In this document: positions 1 through 13,966 of the stretch, in pieces
Numbering within the stretch: the first letter of the stretch is position 1
How the letters are laid out: each line of letters begins with the position of its first letter
Origin: Varroa destructor
Lineage: Eukaryota; Arthropoda; Arachnida; Mesostigmata; Varroidae
DNA length: 64,000 nucleotides
Direction of reading: 5' to 3'
NCBI RefSeq assembly: GCF_002443255.2
Contig: NW_019211456.1
Span: forward strand, 21,011,061 to 21,075,060
The notes under the pieces: model-generated
Told to the model about the DNA's origin: nothing
Seen by the model: the letters and a program-made list of their open reading frames with translations, nothing else
Databases searched by the model: none
Translations under genes and position numbers: made by a program

Positions 1-1146
1 CTACGTACGGGATAGAATACTAAAGATACCTAAGTGCTATCCAGGAACTGTGATTCTAGTTAACACATGTACAATACAAACACTTCAGGATAGATCTCAA
101 AAAAAAAAAAAGAACCAAACCTTTGTTTGTTATTTTAAACGAGACTAGAGTCATTTGAAAAGTTACATCATCATCACCACGTATTTAAACTATCGGGTTT
201 ATCTAAACCTGGATTCGTAGTTACCTAAGTTACCAAATGTCTATAAATTTATTAAGCAAACACGTTTGAGAGAACGCTAGGTCAAAGTGAATTATTACCA
301 GTCACTATAGTAGAATAATTACGATGTACATAGCTTTTCCGTGTTGAAACATGTTGTATAAATGTCAACACGTTTGCTTTACGTATACTGAACTGTCTAG
401 GAACCTTATTTTCTGAGTTTGTTACACAAATACTAAAACTGCGAGAACATTGATATTCCAGTTCTAGACATACTGTGCTGAGATTCAGCGAAGAAAAGAT
501 TAGAATATTCAGGCTGCTGTTGCTACAAGGCTTTTGTTGTTATCTCTGACCCAAGTCTCATTTTATTCCCGTTGGGCACATCTCATACCTTCATAGGTAT
601 GCGAGCTAACTAGGTTCGAGTATATATAGTTCTCAGTAAAATGTATGGATCTAAGATCGTACCGAAACGAAATACAGCCGAGTAATTAATTAGCCGTATT
701 ATGCCCAACATGGGCAATCAAACAATACAAACACTACGTATAGCTTCTCCAGACCAGCTGGCAAAAAAATACAAATCTCACAAACGAACCCGTATCGTAC
801 CTAATGTACTTCGAACGCGATCATACTATGGTTAGACCAGCCTGAGACTAATTGCTTTTTTGTTAATTACCCAGCCAAGGCTTTGCCTATCCGTTAACGT
901 CCATTAAGCATTGCTTTGGATAGATGGTCAACAGGACTAAGCGAAGTGTGTTTGGCAAATAACCTACAAGTTGCAGGCAAACACGCAGAAAGATATCGTT
1001 GTTCCTATCTGCTGTAGCCCCGTTCACCGACTACCTACTATATAGAGTAAGGACTCGTCCGGTTTTATCTGTACGAAATTATGTAAAACTTTATTATTTA
1101 CATGTATATTACAATTGCTGTATATAAAGTACTCCTTTTTGATAAC

Positions 1147-1162
1147 ATATATATATATATAT
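1147..1162. repeat. (TA)n microsatellite
   Basis: A short run of alternating AT in AT-rich non-coding DNA. Confidence 0.8.
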
Positions 1163-1213
1163 GTGCAGCGTGTTAAATTCATACAATCCAAATAAAATGT
1201 GCCATTTTTGCTA

Positions 1214-1219
1214 TTTATT
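1214..1219 (-). terminator. Possible polyadenylation signal AATAAA
   Basis: This is the first AATAAA found on the minus strand after the stop of the BH3-like gene. It would give a 3' untranslated region of about 820 bases. The area is AT-rich, so chance occurrence is likely. Confidence 0.25.
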
Positions 1220-2041
1220 CACCGAAAATGAAAGACTGGGTATGGAGAAATAAATACAAATAGATATATAAATACTAAAATGGAAATCTCGCATCTACGA
1301 TTAGCCTTATAGATAGATTTTCATTTTTGAAATAGATGCGACAATCACGAACACAATACCCCCGATGACAAAAAGAAACTAAAGCTTTTGTAAATGTGTG
1401 GCACCTGATTCGTCTGCCATGCCAGAACGTCTCGTTAAACGTCCTATATATACTCTAATTATAGTCGCCCAGAATAATTCAACCTCAAAAATCAGCTTGT
1501 AAACACAAGAAGCAACTCGTATAAATCTTTCGCATTTCGCAATGTATTTCGAACTAAGGCTCATACGTTAAGGTAGTGCTTTGTAATGGGACGGCCTTAC
1601 GCCCTTACGGCCTTTCAGTTTACCGCTAGTAGTAAGTGCAGTGTAGGAGAGGGTGAATCGAATGAATTACTGCGACTGGCCCTCCTCTATCGCAGATGAC
1701 ACAAAAAACAGTTGAAACGTAAAATCAGCTACACATTTGACACAAAGTTCACAACAGAAATGCACACAACGCCAGAAATGCTGTCAGAAAGGCACAGAAC
1801 AAATGCTTCCATTGCGATCGATGACTAGCAAAATGGTCCTGTTAAAGGACAAACCAGTTTAAATCGTGTACTCCATGTCCAGTAGCTATCGCCTTGCGTT
1901 TTCGAGGAACTTCAGATGTGAACCATTCAAGTAGCACACACTGAGCGGTTGATCACCCTAATTGATATACGAATATACCTTGTTACAATGTACATGTTTA
2001 CACATCCTGTGTACATGACGTAACTGTTTCTCGCCAGCCTA

Positions 2042-3235
2042 TCACCAGCACATTTCCCATACGTCCCAAAGTTGAGATAACAAGCCTGAAACCGTCAAAG
2101 TTGCCCTTGCAATCTCTCTCCAGAGGACGCTGTGAGAGTACACATACGTCGCGGATTGAACTATGATATGATTGTGAGAAGTTTGCGAAGTCTTAAGGTT
2201 CCGATGGGTCAGGCTTTTACGAGAAACAGAGAAAGAGTCTGCCACAGCACGAAGCTGTCTTCCAATCGCGTGTAATGCCTCCCGTTGTCGAATCAGTCGC
2301 TCATGTGCTAGATCGCTTGATGGGACAACGTCTGGGAGAAGTGATGACATCTTATGCGTATCTGGAACGTGTATAAGACCATACTTAATCACTGTGTGCC
2401 TTAATTCAATTAATATTACTCCCTACATTCGATATCTAAGGCTCGCTTGGCACATACATCAGTGTTCACATTAGAGAACAATAGCATAAAGTCCAAGGAC
2501 TATAGGAATGCTCAAACGATACGTAAAAATCATAAGCTAGTACAGGCATAAACAAACTATATAAATAGGAAAAAAACTGTCTCATCTGTAACTCATAGGC
2601 AGATAGCCAATGCATGACGGCACTCGAACCAACCTTGAATATAAGAGATCGACCCTTAGGCCAGATGCTAAGAAATATTGTACTTTGATACAAACAAAAA
2701 TTTTACTCGCTAGTCAGGCAAATCAAAAACACTGATGATACGGGAGCTTTGAAACACTGATAAAGCATCATTACTTAAAGAACAATTAAAAATCGCCTGA
2801 CAAAACATTTTTTAAGCTTAAGTAAAAAAATAACTACTCGAACAAAATTACTTTCTTAGTGTATCATCTATGATGAAAAATCTGGTTCTTGTTAGGCGAA
2901 ACTTCCAAAGTTTCTTCGAAAGTTCTACGTCACAAATGTACAAAATATCGTGGCAGGGAAGAGAATTCATAACCTGCCGTAGTATGTCGAAGTGATAAAA
3001 ACAAAACAACAAGAGATTGATGAGCCATCTAAGTGACACTTATCTAAAAATTTAACTTAGAGAAAAAAAACTTACTATCTTCAGCCAAGTCCATTCTGAC
3101 CTCCAGACATGAAACAATTGTTCGAGGAGGCCCAGTTGCAGCCCTTTCGGCTATTGTTGAACGACTCCTCAGTAGAATCCTGGTGTCCTCTATGCACAGC
3201 ACTGCTTTACCATCGCACCTATCGTTAGTATCCAT
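2042..3235 (-). CDS. Candidate BH3-only (pro-apoptotic Bcl-2 family) protein, two exons
   Basis: Two coding exons on the minus strand, 3235-3076 and 2391-2042, encode 169 residues ending in TGA. Exon 1 starts at the first ATG after an in-frame TAG. It ends GAT A before a strong donor (GTAAGT), and exon 2 opens with TG after CAG, so the phases join exactly to a Met codon. Residues 96-107 read IGRQLRAVADSF. This fits the BH3 pattern of a hydrophobic residue, three residues, the invariant Leu100, hydrophobic Val103, small Ala104, the invariant Asp105 and Phe107. It looks most like the BH3 of vertebrate Puma, Bim and Bmf. About 30 residues later comes a Trp/Leu-rich tail (139-169), placed like the hydrophobic C-terminal patch of Bim and Bmf. 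Known for the family: the BH3 helix binds the groove of Bcl-2-like proteins at mitochondria and promotes cell death. That function is inferred here. The acceptor's pyrimidine tract is weak. The nearest AATAAA downstream is at 1219-1214. A chance motif match remains possible. Confidence 0.5.
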
Positions 3236-4485
3236 GTGCTGATGAGAAGGGTACACCCCGTGTTTCTACTGGACCATGCCAACAACTATCTCCTGAAGAG
3301 TAACTTCAACATTTTATCGTCGGGTGGGGTGGTCGTGAGAGAGGGCAACGATCAACCTGAGAGAGGGCTGTAGGAGGAGCTGTTGAGCTGGAAATCTCAA
3401 CTTGGCTCGAGGTTAGGTTTGAGGGTATCCAAATGGGGATCTCAAAAGGCCGGAACGGAAATGCCTTCACGGCCATATTATTGATGCGATGCGATTTTTA
3501 AACATTGTACGACTATCTGGGGTGTGTGTGTGTGTGGGGCTAGGTGTCTGAGATGTCACCACTGGATGAGGAGTTTTCATTGCCATTATCATGGTGGTTC
3601 TCATTACTTTGTTACTCTGACCGTCGCCATTGAGCAGTAACCTCAGCGTAAATTTCTTAAGTTATTATAATAGCATGCATTCACATAATGTTTAAATTAA
3701 CAATGACTAATTAAACCGTCATTAATTTTAAATGTAATAATAATAATATGAGGATATTAATAAAGATCATCGTATTTTAGCTTAAGCATACTGTACACTA
3801 CCACTTCTAATATATTACTAGTATTTATATATGCTAGATTCTATCTACTCATAGTAATTACTGATTTAATTTTCAGTTACGTGTTTTTGCAGACATAATA
3901 CTTGTTTTGCTTGAAGTTCATCTTGAACAGCAGAAGTTAATAATCTCTCTATTATATATAAACTCCGAGAAAACTTATGTTACGTACGAGATGGTTTTAC
4001 CACTGTATTCATTTTAAACAATGTACAATCAGTCGTCTGCTGTACTACCAAATTGTGAATCACTTTGTTCCTTAGTGGTGCGCGAAGACGACGGTTTCGA
4101 AGGACAAGCAGTTTCGCTTGTTCCGTTTCCATATTCTATGCAGTAGCGCCACTGGGGTCTAGCTAGCTGCGGAGCAAACACCTCAACTCCGTGCAACAAT
4201 AGCGTTCACTTATTTGATAGCGATATGTCGGCGTCACGTATCCCTGTCGAGGTGATGTATGCGTCCTTCATTTGCCTTCACCAGCCGCAAACAGCTACAA
4301 TTCCAGCAGCACTCAAATCTGTCCTCTACCGATTCTTATTCATACAATTTACGAATCCAAACAAAATGGATGATACAGCGCTAGACAAACAGTCATTTAC
4401 TTTTCTAAAATGCAAGTAGCTTCAGAAAGGCCGAAATGCTGCTACAAGAAAATACGAGACGGGAACGGGGCAAGTGGCTTCTTTA

Positions 4486-4734
4486 TACTTTTGGTTGCAC
4501 TCCGTCTTTGCATGATCCTGGATAGTTCTTCGTGTGCATTTCCTCAAAAATTTCCATCATGCCAACTGTCTGTGGAACATTCAGCGCACCCCCACCACTA
4601 CCCCCGAACTTTTCTAACCTGATTGCTTGGTGCATAAGCGATCCACAGACAAATGCATCGCGTAGCAATGCTTTGGGCTTCGCAGACGTTCGGGCCACAT
4701 TCGCGTCGCTATGCTTGTGATGATCTCCACTCAC
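4486..4734 (-). CDS. Doubtful terminal exon, unknown product
   Basis: A minus-strand frame, open from about 4,775 to TAA near 4,485, ends with a plausible C-terminus (EIFEEMHTKNYPGSCKDG). It includes a Gly/Ser stretch (FGGSGGGALNVPQ) and a Cys-containing helix. It has no ATG near its beginning, so it would have to be an internal-to-terminal exon; CTCTACTAG just before 4,735 could be the acceptor. I could not place it in a family or find a joining exon. Length alone does not exclude chance. Confidence 0.25.
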
Positions 4735-6410
4735 CCTAGTAGAGCCACGTCGCGTCGATGAACGTCCACACTAGTTACCGATCATACAACTAAATTAGTG
4801 CACCGGAAAATTTTATGCCCATTAAATAGATCGTGTCACCAGCTCGACTATATAGGCCCAACTAGGCCGCAGTGACATCTGTCTGCTACAAGGAATGCCA
4901 TTCGTGGCCTCAGCGTGTGGCCAAACTGACGCTGAATCTGGTTAAGTTGGCTCCTGCAAGTTCCGGATGGAGCACAATCCAGTCGGGGCGATTAACCGGT
5001 ACAAAGCCTGACATCGGCCTAAAACATTTATATATTCACTCACTTTTTCCCCCAAGTTTTTAGTGCTCATCGAAGATGCCCTTTCGGTGGTAGCTCGCAC
5101 GAACTGCACGGGGTAGAAGCCATGAATGTCGAGCGTTCATTAACGGCAATGATGTTCAGTTAGTTAGCTGAATAGCTATGGACTAAGTTTTTACTAAGAT
5201 TCGTTATTTAAGGCTGCAGATTGATTAAGTCGAATGGTCGTAGAAAAGCGTCGTGTCGTTGGCAGTACAGCCGGGCAGCGTTGTATAGTTGCGCAAAATT
5301 GCCAAATGCAATAGATTTACGGACAGACGTGATCTGTAGCCTAAAGTGGTCTCGGGGCAATTTAATGCGGATGATTGCGTTCACTAGAACTGAGCTCATT
5401 GATATGTCGAGGCACTACTCGACCCGGGTCGTCTTTGGGGTTGCCGAAAATTTAGAATACGTGTAGCTTTAGGTATAGAGACAAGCCAAGTCGTTTTAGC
5501 TGAGGCAAGCGCGTAATTTCATTATTTCAATATAGTCCACAAATCTGTTACAATCGTTATGAACGTAGAAGTGAGAAGCTCAGTCGATTTTGCTTTGTGC
5601 TGCGGAGAAGAATGGCAGAGAGCGGAAACGCGTAATAACACAGTAACAATATCTTTACCACTTTACCAACCCTTCTTCTTAGGATACCAAGTCCCAAATG
5701 AATACCCAGACAAGCAATGTGACGAAACGTCAGCGTTGTATTCAGTCGGAATGATTTCGAATGACCGGGCAAACGTTACATTACGTGACTGAATTTACGT
5801 ACTCTTGCGTTGTACTGATCTTATACGAGAAGTCACTCAAAGAGCTCCTAGTTACACGCACCTCGTCTTGTCTGTCGGCAACCTGGAAAGAGCACTGAAC
5901 CGTTTTCAACCGAGAGTGACACCTACAGCCAAGTTACAACTTACAACTTGTTCGCTAGAAACTAGCGACTGCACATTCCGGACAAAGTTAAACCCGCCTT
6001 ACTTAGCTTTGCAACAAACCTACTCGGGTACCCTCTAGGTAAGATACATCTCGGAAACACATCGCGCTTACTAGGACGGCCACAAACCGGCAGCTTTCGA
6101 CATCACACCAAGCCAAAGTAACAGATAGAGTTTTCAACACAAACGCGATGCATCGTCAGGCACGCAGAGATGTATTCAAACAAACGATTACATAGTAAAA
6201 TCATTACCGTTTTCACCACTTATATTGTACAATTCCGAGAGCAGAGGATTAAAACGATATTCGGCTTTATATGTATCGCGAAGCACAGATTTACCGGATG
6301 TCATAGAAGTAGCTACGAGAGGATGATATTATTTCTAAAGCTCTGAGGATATTCAGTTTGTAATGTGCTTGTAGTGACATCTGTTCCATAACGAATCGTG
6401 AGTCCTGGTC

Positions 6411-6435
6411 GTTTTTTTTTTTCGTTTTTTTTTTT
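6411..6435. repeat. Poly-T tract
   Basis: Two T runs are separated by CG. Nothing around them suggests a processed transcript or a LINE tail. Confidence 0.8.
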
Positions 6436-9240
6436 ACCCAACTTGGCAGAATTAAGATCAATTGGTTCCACTCGTTACTGCTAGCGCAGTTTTAAAAGTA
6501 AATGTAATAATATAAGTACCGATCAATAGAATCTTAAGATAAACGGATCTATGGACATTTGCTTTTCTGCTGAAAGGACCGAAAATTTCCAGGGTCAAGG
6601 AAAATTTTCATTAATTTATAAAAACTAGTTTTTTGGTGAATACTCACCATATTTCCTGTGTTGTTTCGAAGCGACAATGCAGCCCAAGGAAAAGTTTTCA
6701 ACAACATCGATTACACAGAACATAACATTACTTTATGTGAGATAATTTGCGCGTCAGGTACTGTCGACATATCTAAAGAAAATCGCCAGCGGGGTCGAAA
6801 TAGATTTTGGTTTGAGCATTCCTCTGTCAGCATACATCTACAAAACGCTAGACGCCAACGCGAAGTTGAGTATAAGCTGCTTGGTCGCTATAAACGATTC
6901 AATCGAACATGGTCATGACGCTAATTCATGTATGAATAGGATCACTAGGACATAGAAAAGGTTCATAGCCGGACAGCGTCCTTTTGGACCAACGCAAGTT
7001 CCTCCGCACTGAGCCCTTACGTGTGTTTACAAGCTGATGTTTCAGCTGAGTGTTCATAGGGTCCACTGGAGCTTTATTATCACAATAGTGTTGCCACGAA
7101 GCGGATATACGTTTAGATAATTTTAAATAAAGGAATACATATTTCCTTCGGGCCACTGCTATATAATTTCACTTCTCTTTCAGTATTACGAAAGGAACAA
7201 TTTCAATCGGGCCAACTAATTAGTTATTCAGCAGGAAGTTGTCCGGCAACTTTTACTGTTTCTTGAATGTCACTAACAGAATGGTTCTCCTTGAGGGGTT
7301 TCCATCTCATAGTGCTCTCACCTATTATATTTTCGTATTTGGCAGAAGACAAACCGTGCAGTTAGCATGTCGATCGTTACTGCTGGCATCACTCGTTTTG
7401 GAAACAGGAAGGCGCTCCGCTTCGCCAGACACACCTCCTTTAGTCAGCAGCATTGAGTGAACGTGTTCAAAGGTCAAGATAATATCTAGAGACGTATATT
7501 TTACCAAACGTCTTATTACTTGTTTATTATCAATGCAGATACTTATATCCTAATTGTCTAACCGCCTATATAGCAGTGTACGAATTTATACTAAGAATGA
7601 TGTGAGACGAAGTAAATTTCATAATGATACAAAGCAATACATTTTCTACTGTCGATGGTTGAAGGAAACGCTCAGATTCCTAATGCTATAGACAACACAC
7701 ATTTCTAAACATATATTTATTTTACGGAAAAAACGTTCGATGGCATTGCAAAGGCCTAACATTGTTAATCGAAGAGAGATATCGTATAGGGTCAAGAGTA
7801 AAGGAGGCTGTCAAACAGACTCCTGATAAAAATAAGATCGACTTTTTTGAAAAGTTCGCCCCAAATAGTAAAATTGGGCCATTTTTTCAACAGGAAATAC
7901 TGGACCTGTAGAGGCCAGCCACTAACCATAACCCCGGATCTTGCCTGGCTTTCGTATATAGAATTCTGTTAATTGCAACGCTCAGATATATTCGAGTTTC
8001 CCAGAGAGAAAATCCTTATTCTTTTAATAGTGCCACTTTCGAAGTTGCAAGCGTTACTGACTTCTTGTTGAAAAAGAATGATCTAAAGGCAGAGAAGATT
8101 TCTTAGCAAAACCCGTCCCTGTGCCCCCCAAGCGCGAAAAGTCTTAGGTTTTATTTATAGGTAAAACAAATAAACGTGCAGAAAGAACGAGTAAAAAAAC
8201 GTAGTCAGTACCAATGGGCATTTGTGTCACATAATTTCTCCTCTGGCTTAGTGCAAATTTTTCTTGACGTCGCTGTTTCGTTGACTAGGCTTTTGCACAT
8301 TCGAAATGTAAGTTTCACATTAGGTGGGTGTCAAAAAACTCATCAAACCTCAATCTCTGCTGATTTCAGCCGAAATGTGGATGAACGCATCGGTTTTTAT
8401 TATCGCACTGTGTATGCCTTTTCGGTGCTCAAATGCAGCTTGACTGGTCGACCTCGGCCACAACTAGGAAGGCAATAGTATGACGGCGGTCTATGCCGCG
8501 TTAACCCGCCGCATTCAAGCATCTACTCAATGGCATTCGTATGGACACAAATGTTCATGGATGTTATTTTGTTTAGACACTTTCTAAACGCTCCTTTGTA
8601 AGTAAATTCCGACCCTATCAAGTAGGTTATATAGCTATTCGTGCCAGAGCGTCGGTCCTGTTATGTGGCCTAAACCTATACTAGTCTCTTGAATCGACTG
8701 TCACTACTCAAGCTGAGGGCAGCTTTTTGGCCTTATCGGCCTGCTTGCTCCTTAAGCCAACCATGTTCGGGCATGGGCTTCTTTGGACTGGCCGTGTGCG
8801 GCGTGCTGTGACACGTGTCTTCTGATCACTCCCACCAACGAAAGCACAAAAAAGACTCAACGAAGCGAAGTTCGTCTCGAAGATGCAAACTAGACAGGAG
8901 AGACATGTTATTAGTATGTGGCACAGTGGGAGCAACTTTTCAAGCTTGAGTGCGATTCTATTAAGCCGTATGTGTAATTTAGGCAGTTTTCTTGTTTAGA
9001 TGTCGTATAGGAACGCTCTGGTGAATGCTATTAACACCCATTTGCAATAATATCGCATGTGTATAGTGTAACGATAGTTGGATAAAGCGAGCTGCGGATT
9101 GTCGGGAAACGGACACACGACCAGCTAAAACACCTACAAACATGGTCTTGTAAACCTCATTGTGAGGCATATTAAATGATAATGATTTATCTAAAATTCG
9201 AATCCACGTTAAGAGTAACGCACACAAAGCGAATAACTAA

Positions 9241-9282
9241 CCGATATCTCGATTATCGGCAGATATATCGGCGAGATATCGG
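9241..9282. repeat. Nested palindrome rich in CCGATA/TATCGG
   Basis: Perfect 11-base arms (9241-9251 and 9272-9282, CCGATATCTCG) enclose a 20-base loop that itself carries two further TATCGG words. The cluster of one hexamer in both orientations could be a binding-site array or a tiny foldback relic. Confidence 0.5.
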
Positions 9283-11380
9283 AAACTTCAGCACGTATCA
9301 AGGCAAGCTCTCAAGGGATGAAGCTGGTGGCCGCTGAACGCACAGATCACCGAACATAGTGCGGACGTCGTCTGCTTAATGTAAACAAGCGATCTTAATC
9401 AGAAATAATATTAAAGGACAATTCGACTATAAAATGTTAACTGGGTAAATACACGCCTAAGTTCTCCAGCGCAAGTATCGCAATATCACGTTCAGACGAA
9501 CCTGCAGCGCGTGAAAGGCGTTGGTTTATGTAATCGATGCGTGAGAAGCTGCTCCTGCCCACGAAGAACCCACACTAGAAGCCAACCTTAACGGGTTGGT
9601 GACGTTGCATAAAAGCTTGTCAGGGTAAATGCCAACCTTAATTTTCCCTTTACCCTCAACATGAGTTGCTCTTTACTGTATTCGGACTCAGGGACTGACA
9701 GCAAGAAGCTTAGGACGGTAGTGCATAGTCTAGATATTAACAGGGAAACTTATACGCGAGGCTATATGGCAAAGCAGTTCTCGGACTCGTGTTTGTAACC
9801 GGCGAACCCACGACGTGTTGTGACGTGCCTGGGTCAGCGTCATCAAGTGAAATGTTCGTAGGGCATTTTATGTTGCACATATAAAGTACCAGTTACACAT
9901 TACTTCTTCGAGACGGATTTCTATAAGCGAATAAAACGACTTTACGCCGTCGCTGGACTGCACTGCGCAGACGATCTTCAGGCCAATATTCAAAATCGGA
10001 TGGGGTGCAACAAAACGGGCGTACGGATCGGGCGAAAAAAAGGAAGACGACGAGAACTCTGGAGCACGGCGAACCAAGAAAAGACAAGAACTACCACGGC
10101 CAAGAAGGTTATCAAAATTTTATGCGTCACCGGTGTGGCTGACTACTGCGATTCGTCTGCCGCTGTTCAATTAGAATTTTCGCGCTTACTTTTATTGCCA
10201 TTCGGACGCCTTCCACGCGTTCTTGAACAACGTGTGCACCCCAATAACAGAGGGAATTGAGAAACCATCTAGTCCTTGTTTCCATTCCCATAGTAAAAGA
10301 AGGTTTTGCCTCTACCTCTGAATACGTTGAAGGAAACCGCGCACAAGGAAAGTATTTGTACACACATGTTGAACGTCAATTAACATGAAGTCGATTATTC
10401 GTGGACTCCGCATGTAGACTAGCACAACTTTCGATTCTGTTTAAAAGCTCGAATAGTAGTCGCAAGGACTTATAATAAGGTATCTTTATTATATCTACAC
10501 TACGAGAATAATGAAGTTATGCGCGTGCAAGGTATAGGCTTAATGGAGAATGTTGTGCACGTCAAAGTTTGCAATGGTATTGGTACCGATGGGTTTCAAG
10601 AACACGGCATCAGTAGAGCACGGCAGAGAAAAGGCTTAACGAGGCTCGTAAAAGTAGAAGCAGAAACGCATCGGCCAAAGTCTGTTAAGCGTCAGCCTGG
10701 ATATCAATGCCGTATGCGCATACAGTCTCTATCCCCAGGATTGCTTTTTTGAGCGCCGGGTCGGCCTAAGGTACGCATAGAGCTCTTGGACTACTACACC
10801 ATGCAGCCGCTGCTGCCAGAGTCGCCTCTTTGGGGCGATGGTTTTATCAAAATTAAATCCTGACGAAAGCTGACGAGAAGGGAGATACATCTAGCCTGCT
10901 TCCCTATCGGATATCATTTTAGAATGCAGCTAGTATCAAGTTTAGCCATTAACTGTTTTCAACAGGCAGAAACGCGACAAAGGTTTAGATTTACCGTCAG
11001 TCAATATTACTACATGCACATAGTAAGACGATGGATGTTCAGGCTATGAAATCACCCTCACCTTTTAACGACGGCGACTGTCTTAGCGCGAAAAGGAATG
11101 ATCAGAAGCGAAATGAGCAAAAAGTGCTAAAACGAACAGCCAGCCACCTGCGATGGATTTATGAGAGTCGTAATTGTTACGGCAAAAGGGTGACTAGAGC
11201 ACAGCTATCGACAGTCAAAGACATACGCCCAACTATCAGTCAACTTTTTGCTCTGGACACAAAAAATCACAGATGCGATGTGGTCAAAAGAAACCGTAAT
11301 AGCGAACTACTTGTTCAGAAAACGGGCATGTCACAAGCGTTTGCATGTGCGGTACGATTTGTTGGTGTATTTTCAAATCC

Positions 11381-11383
<3 letters not shown>

Positions 11384-11427
<44 letters not shown>

Positions 11428-11434
11428 CATACAT
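11384..11434. repeat. (TA)n followed by (CATA)n microsatellite
   Basis: About 20 TA units are followed by three CATA units. Open frames of IYIY residues across this tract are artefacts of the repeat. Confidence 0.95.
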
Positions 11435-11999
11435 CACAGAAATTATGTGCTGTTAAAGCAAGATAGAAAGCATCACCTGATTCATTAATTAAAAGAAGTG
11501 ACGAATTTCTTCTCCGAAAAGTATCCCGATACCATTTTAGTATATTTTTGCCTTTGTTCAAACAAGTCTAAATTGTCGACGCGTTGCTTAGCTCTAACGT
11601 AGAGATTCAACGAGGTTCATCCCCTCTTGTACAGGTTTTCCGCCTACTGTGGGAGCAGAGGTCAATCGGCGTTAAAATCGATTCAGTCTATGAACCTCTT
11701 ACTTGTCGGCCCGTTAATTAAGCCAAGTGTCTGATTATTTTGAGACTATGTCTGAACAATGATACTTGATTCTATATATGTTTCGATGCAACCTCGAACC
11801 TTGAACTTTTAAGCTGACAAGACCTCTAACTCTTGCATATAAAGATGTCACTGAAGTCGGTCAATCCTGACAGGATCTCCGATCGTGTATTTAATTCAGA
11901 AAACAATATCTTTTGTTATAGAGCATCCAGTTGACGGCTTAAGCCAGCGTCAAGCGATTGCCCAACAAGCTACTGGAATACCATGTCCTCTCGACGACA

Positions 12000-12013
12000 C
12001 CCCCCCCCCCCCC
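12000..12013. repeat. Poly-C homopolymer (14)
   Basis: A run of 14 C residues. Another run of 14 lies at 14275-14288. Long poly-C is unusual in AT-rich DNA. Confidence 0.9.
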
Positions 12014-13942
12014 GTTAATCTAATTTCCATATTAAGGACAGCAACAGAGTTTACTACCGACAACCAAAGCATGCTTCTGATGCTAAACACCCAATGCTCT
12101 ATTGTGCATATTCTTTTTTCATTGACGTACCTTCCTTAGCCGAAATGACAAGGAGGCAGCTAAGAGAGTTCCTATTTAACCAAACATTTGATCCCGCCAA
12201 GAACTTAGTTAGTACGTGGTCCAGTTGTTTATAGCACACACGTTGCCTATTTAATTTCTCGCTTACCCTGTATTAGAAATAGAGACTGCTGAATGTAAGC
12301 ATCACTCGCTACTTTCGATCCAAGTCAGCGAATACTGAAACAGACAGCCCGCTTGCGACCCTTCAGCGGTGGCGGTCATAGTAATGTACATAAAGTAACC
12401 AACAGGTTCACTATCTGATTGTCCACCGAGGGAAAAAGTGCCGCTGAGGAAGCAGCTAGACGGGAGTGAGCTTCTATTTGGGGATCACGGCGAAAATTGA
12501 AGAGATAGAACCAAGCTTCGTGGAATGTGTTTACCAGGTCCGTTCGGTATAAGAAACCGTCCATAGCATACCTATCAGCGTAAGGTGGTTGTTATTTACC
12601 AGATTTGTTACGAATAGCGCACAAAGAACTGACGACGATCAAGGTTGAACAAATCGAGTAAATAAAGATGCGACTCTAGGATCGCCATCTGAGGCTCTGT
12701 AAGGACGCACACGTTGGGTAGTACTTTACGAGAGGATCTGCTGGAGATGTGTGATAGGTTGCAGATGGCCTGTCGCTACTGGCGGCAGAAATGGTGGAAG
12801 ATCCTTAAATAAGAGTCGAGGCGGATCATCAGGGAGCACGAGATGACCACGACGCTGTAACGGATTCGGCAATTCAGTGAAGATTACTCCAGCCAAATCT
12901 AGGCCTAAGGAATCTGTGTAAATTGTATACGCGTGAATTAGGATTTGCCTCTGAAAAAGCTTCGCTGATGTTTAGTAACGGCACAGCCTGAAAGTAATGC
13001 GTAGCCTATAAGCACAGCTGACATGATGATAAGATCTGCCACAAACTCTACAAACCTAGGATATTTTCAACTGATAAAGTGGCAACAGGGTTACCGTCTT
13101 ACTTAGATTCTTCGACCTTACCCTAAATATTGAATGCATATGCATTTACGCAGCTATGAACGTCATTAATGAGTAAACGTTCGCCGCTGACTTGGAGAAA
13201 ACCACCAATCCTTTGAAACGCGACAAGTTTCTCGCTTGTAGTATTCCTCATTATGCTAGTCTAATAAAGATCTCTTGCGAAATCTATACGCTTCTCAGTT
13301 CTGAACAAGCACCGCAAGCTTTCCGAGTACACGGGTAATCTTCCAACCAAAATACCAGCTTATCCATTGATTTTTAGATTTGTTTTCAGGAATATAGATG
13401 CTTACAACCAAATTGGCAAAGCAACTTTGCAAAATGATATAGCGCGACACCACCTCAAGCGATTTCGTCTCAATCGGATTCGAGTGTTTTGAGTCCAGAA
13501 GTGTGGAGCCGTCTGGTAGACAAGTGTGACCACAGAGGAAACTGTTCTCTGAAGAAAGAACAGGGGTGCCTGGTATGATTGGCTAGAGATTGTCAAGAAG
13601 TGGCTAGGATAGGGTCATGATGAGGTGATGGGTCAGTCGGAAAATCCACAGGGGATATCATGTATTGGACAGACACAGTAGAATTAGTAGATAGCAGCAA
13701 ACGCTGGACAAGAGCAATTTGCAATCGCCCTTGACACTCGACATCCTGGACATGTTAAGTCCTCGCTGAATCCCCAATCTGATTTGAGAAAATTGCTTAT
13801 ATGTCTGAACGCTTCACCTTTTCACGTATTTGCTATGAGGTGTTTAGACGCTGCAAAATTCAGGTATAGGACAACAATAAGTGTTTCACATATTTCGAGT
13901 AGAATCTCCTGCTAATGTTACAGTGGTAACGTGTTTGCCTAC

Positions 13943-13966
13943 CGACATCACAGACATGTGATGTCG
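13943..13966. repeat. Short hairpin, 9-base stem
   Basis: CGACATCAC and GTGATGTCG flank the loop AGACAT. No function is assigned. Confidence 0.4.

Larger units (their letters stand above)
1..2041. other. Non-coding, 3' flank of the BH3-like gene
   Basis: AT-rich DNA with a short TA repeat and a possible polyadenylation signal at 1214-1219. I see no gene. Confidence 0.6.

Noticed and set aside
11031..11456. 141-codon plus frame
   Set aside because: Its last third is the translated (TA)n/(CATA)n repeat (IYIYIY) and the remainder has no motif or splice support.
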